64,000 nt of DNA from Ramlibacter albus (lineage in GTDB: Bacteria; Pseudomonadota; Gammaproteobacteria; Burkholderiales; Burkholderiaceae_C): assembly GCF_014297445.1 (NCBI RefSeq), contig NZ_JACORU010000002.1, positions 372,001-436,000 on the forward strand, given 5' to 3'. Numbering within the stretch: position 1 is the first letter of the stretch; the number at the start of each line of letters is the position of its first letter. Shown piece by piece: positions 47,134 through 57,205 of the stretch. A program made the position numbers and the translations under genes. Under the pieces are notes generated by a model. That model was not told the DNA's origin and did no database searches. It worked only from the letters and a program-made list of their open reading frames with translations.

Positions 47134-48378
47134 ATGCCCGACACATCCCCGCGCCACATCCGCCTCACCTCGCACGCGGGCGGCTACGGCGCCCTGCCCA
47201 TCCGCTGGGGCGCCCCCACGGCTGCCGAGCGCGGGCCGATCGTCGGCACGACCAGCAAGCCCAGCCACCGCAACGTCATCGGCACGCACAGCGGCTCGTA
47301 CAGCGTGTACCGCGCGCTCGCCGTGGCCGCGGGCGCGCTCAGCCGTGAGCACAAGCCGGACCTGACGAACACGTCGCCGACGGATTTCATCGGCCCGTAT
47401 CCGCAGTGGACCGATCCGGCCAGGATCGTCAGCCTCGACCCGTGGGGCGCGCGCGTCGCCGAAGTGTTTGCCGGCGAGATCGCGGCGGGCTACGACATCC
47501 GCCCCACCATCGCCGTCACGAAGGCACACGTCATCCTGCCCGAGGTGATCGACGCCCTGCAGAAGGGCCGGCTCAAGGCGGACGGCACCGTGCTCACACC
47601 GGGCGGCGCCGCGATGGTCACCAAGGCCGCGATCGAACCCGTGTGGTGGCTGCCCGGCGTGGCGCAGCGCTTCGGCTGCAGCGAGGCGGACCTGCGCCGC
47701 GTGCTCTTCGAGGAAACCGGCGGCATGTACCCCGAGCTGGTCACGCGCAGCGACCTCGAGGTCTTCCTGCCACCCATCGGCGGGCTCACGGTCTACATCT
47801 TCGGAAACCCGCAGGACCTTGCGAATCCGCAAGTCGAACTCACCGCGCGTGTGCATGATGAGTGCAATGGCTCCGACGTCTTCGGCTCCGACATCTGCAC
47901 CTGCCGCCCCTACCTCACGCACGCCATCGAGGAGTGCATCGCGGGCGCGCAGCGCGGCGGCGTGGGCCTGGTCGCCTACAGCCGCAAGGAGGGCCGCGCC
48001 CTGGGCGAAGTGACCAAGTTCCTCGTCTACAACGCGCGCAAGCGCCAGGCGGGCGGCGACACGGCCGACCAGTACTTCGCGCGCACCGAATGTGTCGCCG
48101 GGGTGCAGGACATGCGCTTCCAGGAGCTCATGCCGGACGTGCTGCACTGGCTGGGCGTGAAGAAGATCCACCGGCTCGTCTCGATGAGCAACATGAAGTA
48201 CGACGCCATCACGCAGTCGGGCATCGAGGTGGGCGAGCGGGTCAACATCCCCGACGAGCTGATCCCGGCCGACGCCAAGGTGGAGATGGAGGCCAAGGTG
48301 GCGGCCGGCTATTTCACGCCGGGGCACGTGCCGGATACCGACGAACTCAAGCAAGTGAAAGGCAGGGGCCTCGAATGA
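47134..48378 (+). CDS. urc1: URC1-type GTP cyclohydrolase II homologue (uracil catabolism)
   Basis: The 414-residue protein has an N-terminal extension (about 1-200) absent from RibA and a C-terminal GTP-cyclohydrolase-II domain. That domain keeps the Zn ligand pattern Cys244-x10-Cys255-x-Cys257 in ECNGSDVFGSDICTC, followed by GVGLVAYSRKEGRALGEV. In yeast the URC1 homologue works in the uracil catabolism pathway rather than riboflavin synthesis. Neighbours urc4 and upp, overlapping or 7 nt away, support that pathway. Confidence 0.87.
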   Translation: MPDTSPRHIRLTSHAGGYGALPIRWGAPTAAERGPIVGTTSKPSHRNVIGTHSGSYSVYRALAVAAGALSREHKPDLTNTSPTDFIGPYPQWTDPARIVSLDPWGARVAEVFAGEIAAGYDIRPTIAVTKAHVILPEVIDALQKGRLKADGTVLTPGGAAMVTKAAIEPVWWLPGVAQRFGCSEADLRRVLFEETGGMYPELVTRSDLEVFLPPIGGLTVYIFGNPQDLANPQVELTARVHDECNGSDVFGSDICTCRPYLTHAIEECIAGAQRGGVGLVAYSRKEGRALGEVTKFLVYNARKRQAGGDTADQYFARTECVAGVQDMRFQELMPDVLHWLGVKKIHRLVSMSNMKYDAITQSGIEVGERVNIPDELIPADAKVEMEAKVAAGYFTPGHVPDTDELKQVKGRGLE

Positions 48379-49652
48379 CACTCGACACCGCATGGCACCA
48401 CCACCAGCAGGAGGCGGAACAGGCGGCCGCGCAATTGCGCACCACCACCACCATCCGCGAGCGCTGCGGCCAGCTGCTCGAACGCGCGCGGCGCGGCGAA
48501 TCGACCTGGTTCGAGCTGGACGAAGCGAAGCTCGACGACGCGGCGCACCAGGTCGCGGAGGTCACGCGCCGGCGCTTCCCCAAGCTGCACAGCGTGCCCT
48601 TCCACAGCCGCTGGCGGCATTTCGAGGCGGGCGGCGTGGACCGGCGCAAGCAGCTCGATGAACTGCTCCATGCGAAGACGCACGTGCAGCGCGCGCATGC
48701 CCTGATCGACCTGGCCGTCGTGAGCGTGCTGCTCGACGCCGGCGCGGGCCCGGACTGGGCGTACACCGAGCCCGCGACCGAGGAGACCTTCACGCGCTCC
48801 GAGGGGCTGGCCGTCGCGAGCTTCCACGCCTTCACCAGCGGCCTGTTCTCCAGCGACAAGGAGCACCCGCTGCAGGTGGACGCGCACGGGCTGCGCGGCC
48901 TGTCTACCGACCACCTCGCCCCCGCCTTCCAGGTGCGCGAGGACAACCCGCTCGTCGCGCTGGAGAACCGCGCGATCCTCCTGCGGCGCCTCGGCGAAGT
49001 GATGCTGGAGCAGCCGGAGACTTTCGGGCCCGAGGTGTGCCGGCCCGCGGGCATCTTCGACATGATCCTGGGCATCGGCGGCCCCGACATCCCGCGGACA
49101 GCCGACGTGGCAGCGCACGACATCCTGTCGCACCTGCTCATGGGCCTGGCGCCCATCTGGCCGGCGAGCAACAGCATCCGCGGCGTGCCGCTGGGGGATT
49201 GCTGGCGGCACTCGGCGGTGCGCGGCCCGGGCCTCACGGACGGGTGGGTGCCCTTCCACAAGCTCACGCAGTGGATGACCTATTCGCTGCTGGAGCCTTT
49301 CATGTGGGCCGGCTGCACCGTGCACGGGCTCGACCAGCTCACCGCCCTGCCCGAGTACCGCAACGGCGGGCTGCTGCTCGACACCGGCGTGCTGAAGCTG
49401 CGCGATGCGGGCGTCGCGGCCAACGTGTGGCAGCCCGGCGACGAGGTGGTCGTGGAGTGGCGCGCGCTGACGCTCTCGCTCCTCGACGAGCTCGCCCCGC
49501 GCGTGCGCAGCCGCCTTCACCTGGATGAGCGGCAGATGCCGCTGGCGAGCGTGCTGGAGGGCGGCACCTGGGCGGCCGGGCGCGAGCTGGCCTACCAGCT
49601 TCGCAACGGCCTGCCGCCGCTGCAGGTGGCGAGCGACGGGACGGTGTTCTAA
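48375..49652 (+). CDS. urc4: URC4/DUF1688 uracil-catabolism protein
   Basis: The 425-residue protein matches DUF1688, with the region [24 protein letters not shown] (here [20 protein letters not shown]), [33 protein letters not shown]-equivalent [11 protein letters not shown], and [16 protein letters not shown]. In fungi URC4 is needed with URC1 and uracil phosphoribosyltransferase to degrade uracil. It overlaps urc1 by 4 nt (ATGA). Confidence 0.88.
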   Translation: MTLDTAWHHHQQEAEQAAAQLRTTTTIRERCGQLLERARRGESTWFELDEAKLDDAAHQVAEVTRRRFPKLHSVPFHSRWRHFEAGGVDRRKQLDELLHAKTHVQRAHALIDLAVVSVLLDAGAGPDWAYTEPATEETFTRSEGLAVASFHAFTSGLFSSDKEHPLQVDAHGLRGLSTDHLAPAFQVREDNPLVALENRAILLRRLGEVMLEQPETFGPEVCRPAGIFDMILGIGGPDIPRTADVAAHDILSHLLMGLAPIWPASNSIRGVPLGDCWRHSAVRGPGLTDGWVPFHKLTQWMTYSLLEPFMWAGCTVHGLDQLTALPEYRNGGLLLDTGVLKLRDAGVAANVWQPGDEVVVEWRALTLSLLDELAPRVRSRLHLDERQMPLASVLEGGTWAAGRELAYQLRNGLPPLQVASDGTVF

Positions 49653-49659
49653 TTTCGGG

Positions 49660-50288
<629 letters not shown>

Positions 50289-50292
<4 letters not shown>

Positions 50293-51449
50293 AGCGCTTC
50301 GCGATCGCGCTGCTCGCGGCCGCTGCTTTCGCCAACGTCCACGCCGCGCCCTTCACGCCGAAGGGCGACGACGAGGTCGTCGAGAAGCTGCCCGCCAACA
50401 CGGACCCCGCGGTGCGCGGCGTGGAGTCGCTGCGGCGCCAGCTCGCGGCGCGCCCGAACGACAACGTACTGAGGCTGGACATCGCGCGGCGCTACTTCGA
50501 CCTCGCGATGGCGCAGGGCGACCCGCGCTACGTGGGCTATGCCATGTCGGCTCTTGCGCCCATGGAGAAGTCGCCGCCGGCGGATGCCCGCTACTGGTTC
50601 GTGCGCGGCCTGCTGCTGCAGTACAGCCACGACTTCGACGGCGCATTGAAGTCGCTGCAGCGCGCGAGCGAGATCGACCCGAAGGACCCGGACCCCATCG
50701 CCTGGCGCGCCGCGGTGCGCATGGTGCAGGCGCGCTATGCCGATGCGCTGCAGGAATGCGAGAAGCTCGCGCCGGTGGGGCAGCGCCTCGTCGCGATGGG
50801 CTGCGAGTCCTACGTGCAGGCGAGCACGGGGCAATTGCGGCAGGCGTACGAAGGCTTGCGCGCGGGCTTCATGACCGACCCGGCGGTCGACCCCGGCATC
50901 GCACTCTGGCTGCACACGCGGCTGGCCGAGATGGCCGTGCGGCTGCAGCGCTGGAACGATGCCGAGCAGCACTTCCGTGCGGCGTTGCGGCAGGGGCGCA
51001 TCGACCAGTTCGCGCTGGCGGCCTATGCGGACTTCCTGTTGATGCGTGGCCGGCCACGCGAGGTGCTCACCTTGCTGGAAGGCTGGGAGCGTTCCGACGT
51101 GCTGCTGCTGCGGCTCGCGCTCGCGGGCAAGGCCGCGAACGACCCGCGTGCGGCCGACTGGGCGAAGCAGTTGCGCGAGCGCTTCGAAGCGGCTGCGAAG
51201 CGCGGCGACCGGCTGCATGAACAGGAAGCAGCGCGGTTCGAGCTCGACATCGAGAACAAGCCTGCGGAAGCCCTCGCCCTGGCGAAGCGCAACTACGAGA
51301 CGCAGAAGGAGCCGCGCGATGCGGAAATCCTGATGCGCGCCGCCGTCGCCGCGAAGCAGCCTGCCGCCGCGAAGCCCGCGCTCGACTGGCTCAAGGACAG
51401 CGGCTACGAGGACGAGCACCTGCAGCAGCTGGCGAAGGCTCTCCAATGA
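50289..51449 (+). CDS. Exported TPR-repeat protein
   Basis: The 386-residue protein has a signal peptide (about 1-19, ending NVHAA) and several TPR units ([23 protein letters not shown] with [58 protein letters not shown]). The GTG start overlaps the upp stop by 4 nt. It overlaps the next HupE-like gene by 4 nt. Probably a periplasmic partner for that membrane protein (inference from coupling). Confidence 0.82.
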
Positions 51450-52576
51450 AGGCGTGGCTGGCTGCACTCCTGCTCGCGTGCGCATCGTTCGGCGCATGGG
51501 CGCACAAACCGAGCGACTCGTACCTCACCGTCAAGGCGCAGGAGCAGCGCGTCGAAATCCGCTGGGACCTCGCCCTGCGCGACCTCGACTACCTGCTGCA
51601 GCTGGACCGCGACGGCAACGGCGAGCTCACCTGGGGCGAGGTGCGCCAGCGCGCTGACGACATCACCCGCTACGCCGTCGAACACCTCGCCGTGACAGGC
51701 AACGGCAAGGACTGCGCGCTCAAGGCCTCCGCGCCGCTACAGCTGGACCACCACAGCGACGGCACCTACGCGGTGCTTTCGCTCGCCGCCGACTGCCCGA
51801 ACCTGCAGCAAGGCCTGAAGCTGCGCTACTCGGCGCTGTTCGACGTGGACCCCACGCACCGCGGCCTCGTGCAATGGATCGCGCCCGGCGCGGCGACTTC
51901 GCAGGCGCTCGTCTTCTCGTCCACCTCCGCCGAGCAGCCGCTGCAGCTCGAAGCGCCCAGCGCGTGGCAGACGCTCAAGCAGTACGTGGAGGAAGGCACC
52001 TGGCACATATGGATCGGCTTCGACCACATCCTCTTCCTGCTGTCGCTGCTGCTGCCCGCCGTGCTGGTGCGCGCCGCGGGCCAGTGGGAGCCGGCGCCCA
52101 GCCTGAAAGCGTCGCTGTGGGAAGTGCTGAAAGTGGTGACGGCCTTCACCCTCGCCCACTCCATCACGCTCAGCCTCGCCGTGCTCGGCGTGGTGAGCCT
52201 GCCTTCGCGCTTCGTGGAGTCCACGATCGCGGCCTCAGTGGTGGTCGCGGCGCTCAACAACCTGCGCGGCACGATCGACAGGCGGCGCTGGGTGATGGCC
52301 TTCGTGTTCGGGCTGGTCCACGGCTTCGGCTTCGCTTCGGTGCTGGCGGACCTCGGGCTGCCCGCCAACGCGCTCGCACTGGCGCTGGTCGGCTTCAACG
52401 TCGGTGTGGAGCTGGGCCAGCTCGCCATCGTCGTGGTGTTCGTGCCCATCGCCTTCAGCCTGCGGCGCACCAAGTTCTACCGCGTCGGCGTGCTGACCTT
52501 CGGCTCGCTGCTGGTGGCGGCCATCGCGGCGTGGTGGTTCGCGCAGCGGGCGTTCGACTTCCAGGGGCCGTTCTAG
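51446..52576 (+). CDS. HupE/UreJ-like membrane protein with an N-terminal EF-hand loop
   Basis: The protein has 376 residues. A signal peptide (1-19) is followed by a periplasmic domain with a clear EF-hand loop D54-x-D56-x-N58-x-E60 with E65 at position 12, and a C-terminal membrane half of about six helices. The first of these carries H187-x5-D193-H194, the HX5DH signature of Ni/Co permeases of the HupE/UreJ type. Other family blocks are the segment with LAHSITLSL and LVHGFGFASVL. Metal uptake or a metal-regulated function is likely; no hydrogenase or urease gene is nearby. Confidence 0.83.
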   Translation: MKAWLAALLLACASFGAWAHKPSDSYLTVKAQEQRVEIRWDLALRDLDYLLQLDRDGNGELTWGEVRQRADDITRYAVEHLAVTGNGKDCALKASAPLQLDHHSDGTYAVLSLAADCPNLQQGLKLRYSALFDVDPTHRGLVQWIAPGAATSQALVFSSTSAEQPLQLEAPSAWQTLKQYVEEGTWHIWIGFDHILFLLSLLLPAVLVRAAGQWEPAPSLKASLWEVLKVVTAFTLAHSITLSLAVLGVVSLPSRFVESTIAASVVVAALNNLRGTIDRRRWVMAFVFGLVHGFGFASVLADLGLPANALALALVGFNVGVELGQLAIVVVFVPIAFSLRRTKFYRVGVLTFGSLLVAAIAAWWFAQRAFDFQGPF

Positions 52577-53664
52577 CGCTCCTGCTTGACGAACGATGCC
52601 GTGACTTCCACGTGGAGCGGCAGCTCGGCCGCGCCTCCGTGCCTGGTGCGCAGGCGCTGCGCCGCCGCCTCGATGGCGATTTCGATTTGCGCGGGGCGCT
52701 CGGGCTGCGCCAGCGATGCGATGTTGTGCTCACCGAACTCGAGCTCTTCCTGGTGCAGCCGCGTCGTGCCATTGCCTGCGGGGACTTCCGCCGCCAGCGT
52801 GACGCTCACACCCCAGAGCCTCAGCTTGTTCTTCAAGGCCTCGTCCGCGAGGTCTTCCAGCGTTTCCAGCCGCCACCGCTGCGGGCAGCCCGGCCATGGC
52901 TCGGTGTTGCGCTGGCTGGTGTGGAAGATGCTCACGACCGCCCAGCCCCCGGGCGAGACAGCCCGGCCGATGGCCGCGATCTCCGCCTTGGCCTGGCTGC
53001 CCGACAGGTAGGGCAGCAGGCGGCGACAGTGCACCCCGCGCACGGACCCGTCCTTCAGGCCCGCCGCCGCCACGCTGGTGCCCTCCCGCGCTTCTATGTC
53101 GAGACGGCGGCCGGCGCCGCTCGCGTTGGCCTTGTCCACGGCCACGCGGGTTGCCGCCACCACGTGCGGCGCGGCGTCGACGGCAATCACGGGGTATTCC
53201 AGGCGGGCGAGGTGGACGGCGCGCAACCCGTTGCCGGAGCCGAGGTCCACCACAGGCCCCATGTGCGTCCCGGCGCCGAACGCCATCAGGCCCCTCGCGC
53301 ACTTGGGGACCTTCGGGTCGACGGGCTTGCCGTCCTTCACGTCGGCGGCCCAGGCCACGACCTCGCCCACCTCACCCGCGTCCGGCGCACCGCCAGGGCC
53401 GGGGTAGCGGGCCCGGGCCTCCTGCGCGAACTTCGTGGCCGCCACTGCGCTGCCGGCAGTGCCCACCGCGCCGTTCGGGCGCATGAGCGTCGGGTCGAAC
53501 TTCATGTCGCCTGCACCGGTGGCCGGCGAATCGAACGATCGGCTTTCGGTCAGCGTGCCGGGCGGAACGGGCCGCACCGTGGAAAGCGAGCGAAACGCGG
53601 CGTGGGCGACGTTCGCGCCCGTGCGCGCGGCGGCGGCGGCGGCCGCGGTGGAAGTGCGTTGCAT
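52573..53664 (-). CDS. SAM-dependent methyltransferase with disordered effector-like N-terminus
   Basis: The protein has 363 residues. Residues 1-65 are Ala/Thr/Ser/Pro-rich with no hydrophobic signal, resembling a type III secretion leader. The class I methyltransferase core starts with PVVDLGSGNGLRAVHLARL (motif I DLGSGNG at 140-146), then VIAVDAAPHVVAATR, RRLLPYLSG-type and a GGWAVVSIFHTSQR strand. It lies 9 nt behind a CesT-like chaperone gene and has a strong GAGGAG ribosome binding site. Candidate secreted methyltransferase; substrate unknown. Confidence 0.78.
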   Translation of the reverse strand: MQRTSTAAAAAAARTGANVAHAAFRSLSTVRPVPPGTLTESRSFDSPATGAGDMKFDPTLMRPNGAVGTAGSAVAATKFAQEARARYPGPGGAPDAGEVGEVVAWAADVKDGKPVDPKVPKCARGLMAFGAGTHMGPVVDLGSGNGLRAVHLARLEYPVIAVDAAPHVVAATRVAVDKANASGAGRRLDIEAREGTSVAAAGLKDGSVRGVHCRRLLPYLSGSQAKAEIAAIGRAVSPGGWAVVSIFHTSQRNTEPWPGCPQRWRLETLEDLADEALKNKLRLWGVSVTLAAEVPAGNGTTRLHQEELEFGEHNIASLAQPERPAQIEIAIEAAAQRLRTRHGGAAELPLHVEVTASFVKQER

Positions 53665-53673
53665 GGAGGCTCC

Positions 53674-54066
53674 TCAGGCGTTGCAGATCTGGTGGTAGGC
53701 CCGCACCGCGGCGGGCAGCTGGTCATGCAGCAGGTCGGAAAGTTCCGTGCCGGAGAGCCCCCCGGCCACGCGCATGCGATAGGCAACGTGGCTGCCGCTG
53801 GGGTGAAGCCCGAAGAAACCGACGAGCTGCGGCCCCGCGTCCAGGTTGAACCGCAGCAGGCGTTCGTAGAGCGGCGCGTCGTCGCCGGGCCAGGTGTGGC
53901 CCATTTCGATGAAGATGTCGAGCCCGGCGCCCTCGCGCGGCACGAGGCCCACGAGGTGGCCGTCGATCTCGAGGTGGCGGCTCTCGATCGCTTCGCCGGC
54001 CGCCTGCGGGGCGCCGCGGCACTCGCAGAAGTCACGCACCATTCGTTCGTAGTGGTTGTAGTCCAT
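53674..54066 (-). CDS. CesT/Tir-like type III secretion chaperone
   Basis: The 130-residue acidic protein has the CesT layout: an N-terminal helix (MVRDFCECRG), strands with HLEIDGHLVGLV and GLDIFIEMG, the signature LYERLLRFNLDAGPQLVGFF, a strand pair HVAYRMRV and a C-terminal helix SDLLHDQLPAAVRAYHQI. CesT-family chaperones bind the N-terminus of a specific effector, usually encoded next door, as here. No T3SS machinery gene is in the window. An ATG further upstream would add 27 unlikely residues. Confidence 0.68.
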   Translation of the reverse strand: MDYNHYERMVRDFCECRGAPQAAGEAIESRHLEIDGHLVGLVPREGAGLDIFIEMGHTWPGDDAPLYERLLRFNLDAGPQLVGFFGLHPSGSHVAYRMRVAGGLSGTELSDLLHDQLPAAVRAYHQICNA

Positions 54067-54203
54067 GGAAGGTCCGAGGCGCCACGCGCCACACAGGAGA
54101 CTCGGTAACTGCGGGCGATGCGCCGTTCCCCTCGTGCGGGTTAACACCGGTGTTCGACTTCCGGTGCGTCTTCTGGTACCTTGCCCCGCGAAGGAGTTCG
54201 CGC

Positions 54204-55694
54204 ATGAAGCTCGTCATCGCCCAGATGAAGCACGAGACCAACACGTTCTCGCCGGTACCCACGCCGCTGGAACGCTTCGGGTTCGAGGGCAACCCGCCGC
54301 CTCGCGGCGAGGAAGCGGTGGCGGCGTATCGCGGCACGGGCTCGGCGATCGCGGCCTTCATCGAGCTGGCCGAAGCAGCGGGCGCGCAATACGTGGTCCC
54401 GGTGGCCGGCAGCGCCTGGCCGAGCGGCCCGGTCGAGGACGCCGCGTTCGAGGCCATGTCCGCCCTCATCTGCGATGCCGTGGCGCAAGGCTGCGACGGC
54501 GTCCTGCTGGACCTGCACGGCGCGATGGTGACGCAGACATACGAGGACGGCGAAGGCGAGCTGCTGCGCCGCATCCGCGCCGTGGCGCCCGACGTGCCGG
54601 TCGGCGTCGCGCTGGACATGCACACCAACCTCTACGACGGCATGGGCGACCACAGCACCGTGATTGCCGGCTACCAGACCTATCCGCACATCGACATGCA
54701 CGGCACGGGCCTGCGGGCCGGGCGCGCGTTGCTGGCGATGCTGCAGGGCCGCGCCAAGCCGGCCATGGCGTGGGGCCGCGCCGACATGCTGCCGCACGTC
54801 ATGCGGCAAGGCAGCGACGACGAGCCGAACCGCTCGCTGCAGGCGCGGTGCCGCGAGATGGAGGCACAGGGTGCGCTTTGCGCGAGCGTGTTCGTGGGCT
54901 TCCCGAATGCGGACATCAAGTACGCGGGCCTGTCCGCGGTTGTCGTGACGGACAACGACCCGGCGCTCGCGCGCAAGTGGACCGACGAGCTGCTCACGCT
55001 CGCGTGGCAACGCCGCGAGGAGTTCGTCTACAGGATCGAGCCGCTGGCCGAGTCGATGGCGCGCGCCCTGGCGCTGGCCGCCACCAAGCCACCGGGCACC
55101 GGGCCCATCGTGCTGCTCGACCACAGCGACAACTGCGCGTCCGGCGGGACGATGGACACCATGACCGTGCTCGGGGCGATGCTCGATGCCGGCCTGACCG
55201 ATGCCGTGGCGTTCGCGATCTTCGACCCGGAGGCGGTGAAGAAGATGATGGCTGCGGGCGTGGGTGCGACGATCACGCTGCCTTTGGGCGGCAAGCTCGA
55301 CATGCCGGGCATCGGGTTGAAGGGCGAGCCGCGCGTCGTCACCGGGCGCGTGCGGCGGCTGTCGGACGGGCAGTACCGCAACCGCGGGCCGATGTCGACC
55401 GGCGAGCGTGGCAGCATGGGGCCGTGCGCGGTGCTCGAGGTGCAGGGCGTGCAGGTCGTTGTGATCAGCGACCACGTGGAGCCGAACGACCTCGCGCCGT
55501 TCACCGCGGTGGGGATCGCGCCGGAGACGATGAAGTTCGTGATGCTCAAGAGCCGGATCCACTGGCGGGCGGGGTTGCGCTCTCTTGCGCACGCCGTCGT
55601 CGAATGCGCGGGCACCGGCGTTTGCACGTCGGACTACTCGCTGCTGAAATTCAAGAACGTGCGCCGGCCGATCTACCCGCTCGACGCGATCTAG
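54204..55694 (+). CDS. M81-family metallopeptidase (MlrC-like), copy A
   Basis: The 496-residue protein has the family start KLVIAQMKHETNTFSP, VLLDLHGAMVTQTYEDGEGE, VGVALDMHTNL, YQTYPHIDMHGTG, DHSDNCASGG and LKSRIHWRAGL. MlrC-like enzymes are Zn hydrolases known from linearised-microcystin breakdown; natural substrates of most members are unknown. AAGGAG precedes the ATG at 54204. It converges on copy B, sharing CTAG. Confidence 0.88.
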   Translation: MKLVIAQMKHETNTFSPVPTPLERFGFEGNPPPRGEEAVAAYRGTGSAIAAFIELAEAAGAQYVVPVAGSAWPSGPVEDAAFEAMSALICDAVAQGCDGVLLDLHGAMVTQTYEDGEGELLRRIRAVAPDVPVGVALDMHTNLYDGMGDHSTVIAGYQTYPHIDMHGTGLRAGRALLAMLQGRAKPAMAWGRADMLPHVMRQGSDDEPNRSLQARCREMEAQGALCASVFVGFPNADIKYAGLSAVVVTDNDPALARKWTDELLTLAWQRREEFVYRIEPLAESMARALALAATKPPGTGPIVLLDHSDNCASGGTMDTMTVLGAMLDAGLTDAVAFAIFDPEAVKKMMAAGVGATITLPLGGKLDMPGIGLKGEPRVVTGRVRRLSDGQYRNRGPMSTGERGSMGPCAVLEVQGVQVVVISDHVEPNDLAPFTAVGIAPETMKFVMLKSRIHWRAGLRSLAHAVVECAGTGVCTSDYSLLKFKNVRRPIYPLDAI

Positions 55695-57205
55695 GGCGCC
55701 CTGCGGATCTCCGGCGGCAAATGCCGCCACGGCAAGTCCGACGGCTCGGCCGCCATCGGCCCCGCCGCCTTCGCCACCAGCACGTGGCTCGCAATCGGTG
55801 TGAAATCCGCGCGGAAGTGGTTGCTGCTCTTCGCGACGATGATGCGCTGCTGCTCCGCCTGGATACCCACCATCCGCAGCAACTCGCGGTCCATCAGCTG
55901 CTTCTTGCCGCTGACGACCGCGATTTGCACGCCGTCGATCTCCAGGCACGCACTCGGGCCGAGCGCCACGCTCAGGCCGGTCATCATCGGCCCCTTGATC
56001 GTCACGCGGCCGTTGCTCACCGCGCGCACCGTGAAGCGCCCTTGCACGGGCGGGTCGCTCGGCTGGCCGGTGAACGTCGGCACGGCACGGCCCAACGCCA
56101 GGTCGAGCGTGGCGCCGACACCGGCATCGCACGCGGTGCGCGCCGCGTCGGCATCGAACATGAGGCCGAGCGCCACCTGCCCCGGATAGCGGCGCCCTGC
56201 CCCCTGCGCCAGCAGCGCGTGCAGCATGCCGGTGGTGTTGCTGTCGCCGCCCGCGCCCGGGTTGTCCTGCGTGTCGGCGACCACGACGGGGCGGTCGCTG
56301 TGCTCCGCAAGCGCCATCGCGCGCGCCACCGCGTCGCGCGCGGGCAGGATGTCCTGCCGCCACTGTGTTGGCTCGGCGGCGCGAGCGTAGAGTGCCTCGA
56401 CGGCCTCGCGCGTGCGCGGCTCGTCGTGGCCGTGCCCCCACACCATCGGTGCGCACTCCGCGAAGTCCGACGCCGGGAAGCCGGGGCAGAAACTCAGCAA
56501 GGTGCCGTAGCGGCGGTCCAGCGCGGCGAGTTCCTCGTAGATGCCCTGAGCCGGCTGCAGCCAAGTGCTCTGCGCATTCAGCGGGATCAGGTAGGGCACG
56601 CGCCGCGAATGCATCGGCTCGCGCCGCCCCGCATGCAGCCGCCGCTTCAGCAACTCCGCGGCCCGTGCGCCGGTCTCCGCCATGTCGACGTGCGGGTACG
56701 TGCGGTACGACACCATCGCATCCGCTTCGGCCAGCATGCGCCGCGTGACGTTCGCGTGCAGGTCGAGGCTGGCGACGATCGGCAGCTTCGGGCCGACGAT
56801 GGCCCGCAGGCGCCCCAGCAACTCGCCTTCGCTGTCGGCGGCATGCTCTGCGACAGCCGCGCCGTGCAGGTCGAGGTAGATGGCGTCGAGCCCGCCGGCC
56901 TGCGCGCAAGCGGCCTTCACGTCCTCGCAGATCGTCGCCGCGATGCGCTCGAACGCGTCCTTCGTCACGTAGCTCGAAGGGATCGCCCCGGCCCAGCACG
57001 AGGGCACGCACTCCCATCCGAAGGACCGCGCCGCGTCGAGGAAGCCCGCGACCGGGATGTTGATGCCGCGCAGCCGCTCCACCATCGCCGCGCCGCGCGT
57101 GAACTCCGGAAAGGAGTCGCCGCGCGTGAACGCCGCCCAGTCCGCGAGGCTGGGCGCGAACGTATTGGTCTCGTGCTGGTAACCGGCAACCAGGATGCGC
57201 GTCAT
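55691..57205 (-). CDS. M81-family metallopeptidase (MlrC-like), copy B
   Basis: The 504-residue protein is organised like copy A (ILVAGYQHETNTFAPS, AIYLDLHGAAVAEHAADSEGE, VASLDLHANVT, YRTYPHVDMAETG, DTQDNPGAGGDSNTTG) but is clearly diverged. It starts one base from the ABC ATPase stop (57205/57206), so it is the last gene of the peptide-type importer operon. This suggests hydrolysis of the imported compound. Confidence 0.88.
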   Translation of the reverse strand: MTRILVAGYQHETNTFAPSLADWAAFTRGDSFPEFTRGAAMVERLRGINIPVAGFLDAARSFGWECVPSCWAGAIPSSYVTKDAFERIAATICEDVKAACAQAGGLDAIYLDLHGAAVAEHAADSEGELLGRLRAIVGPKLPIVASLDLHANVTRRMLAEADAMVSYRTYPHVDMAETGARAAELLKRRLHAGRREPMHSRRVPYLIPLNAQSTWLQPAQGIYEELAALDRRYGTLLSFCPGFPASDFAECAPMVWGHGHDEPRTREAVEALYARAAEPTQWRQDILPARDAVARAMALAEHSDRPVVVADTQDNPGAGGDSNTTGMLHALLAQGAGRRYPGQVALGLMFDADAARTACDAGVGATLDLALGRAVPTFTGQPSDPPVQGRFTVRAVSNGRVTIKGPMMTGLSVALGPSACLEIDGVQIAVVSGKKQLMDRELLRMVGIQAEQQRIIVAKSSNHFRADFTPIASHVLVAKAAGPMAAEPSDLPWRHLPPEIRRAP

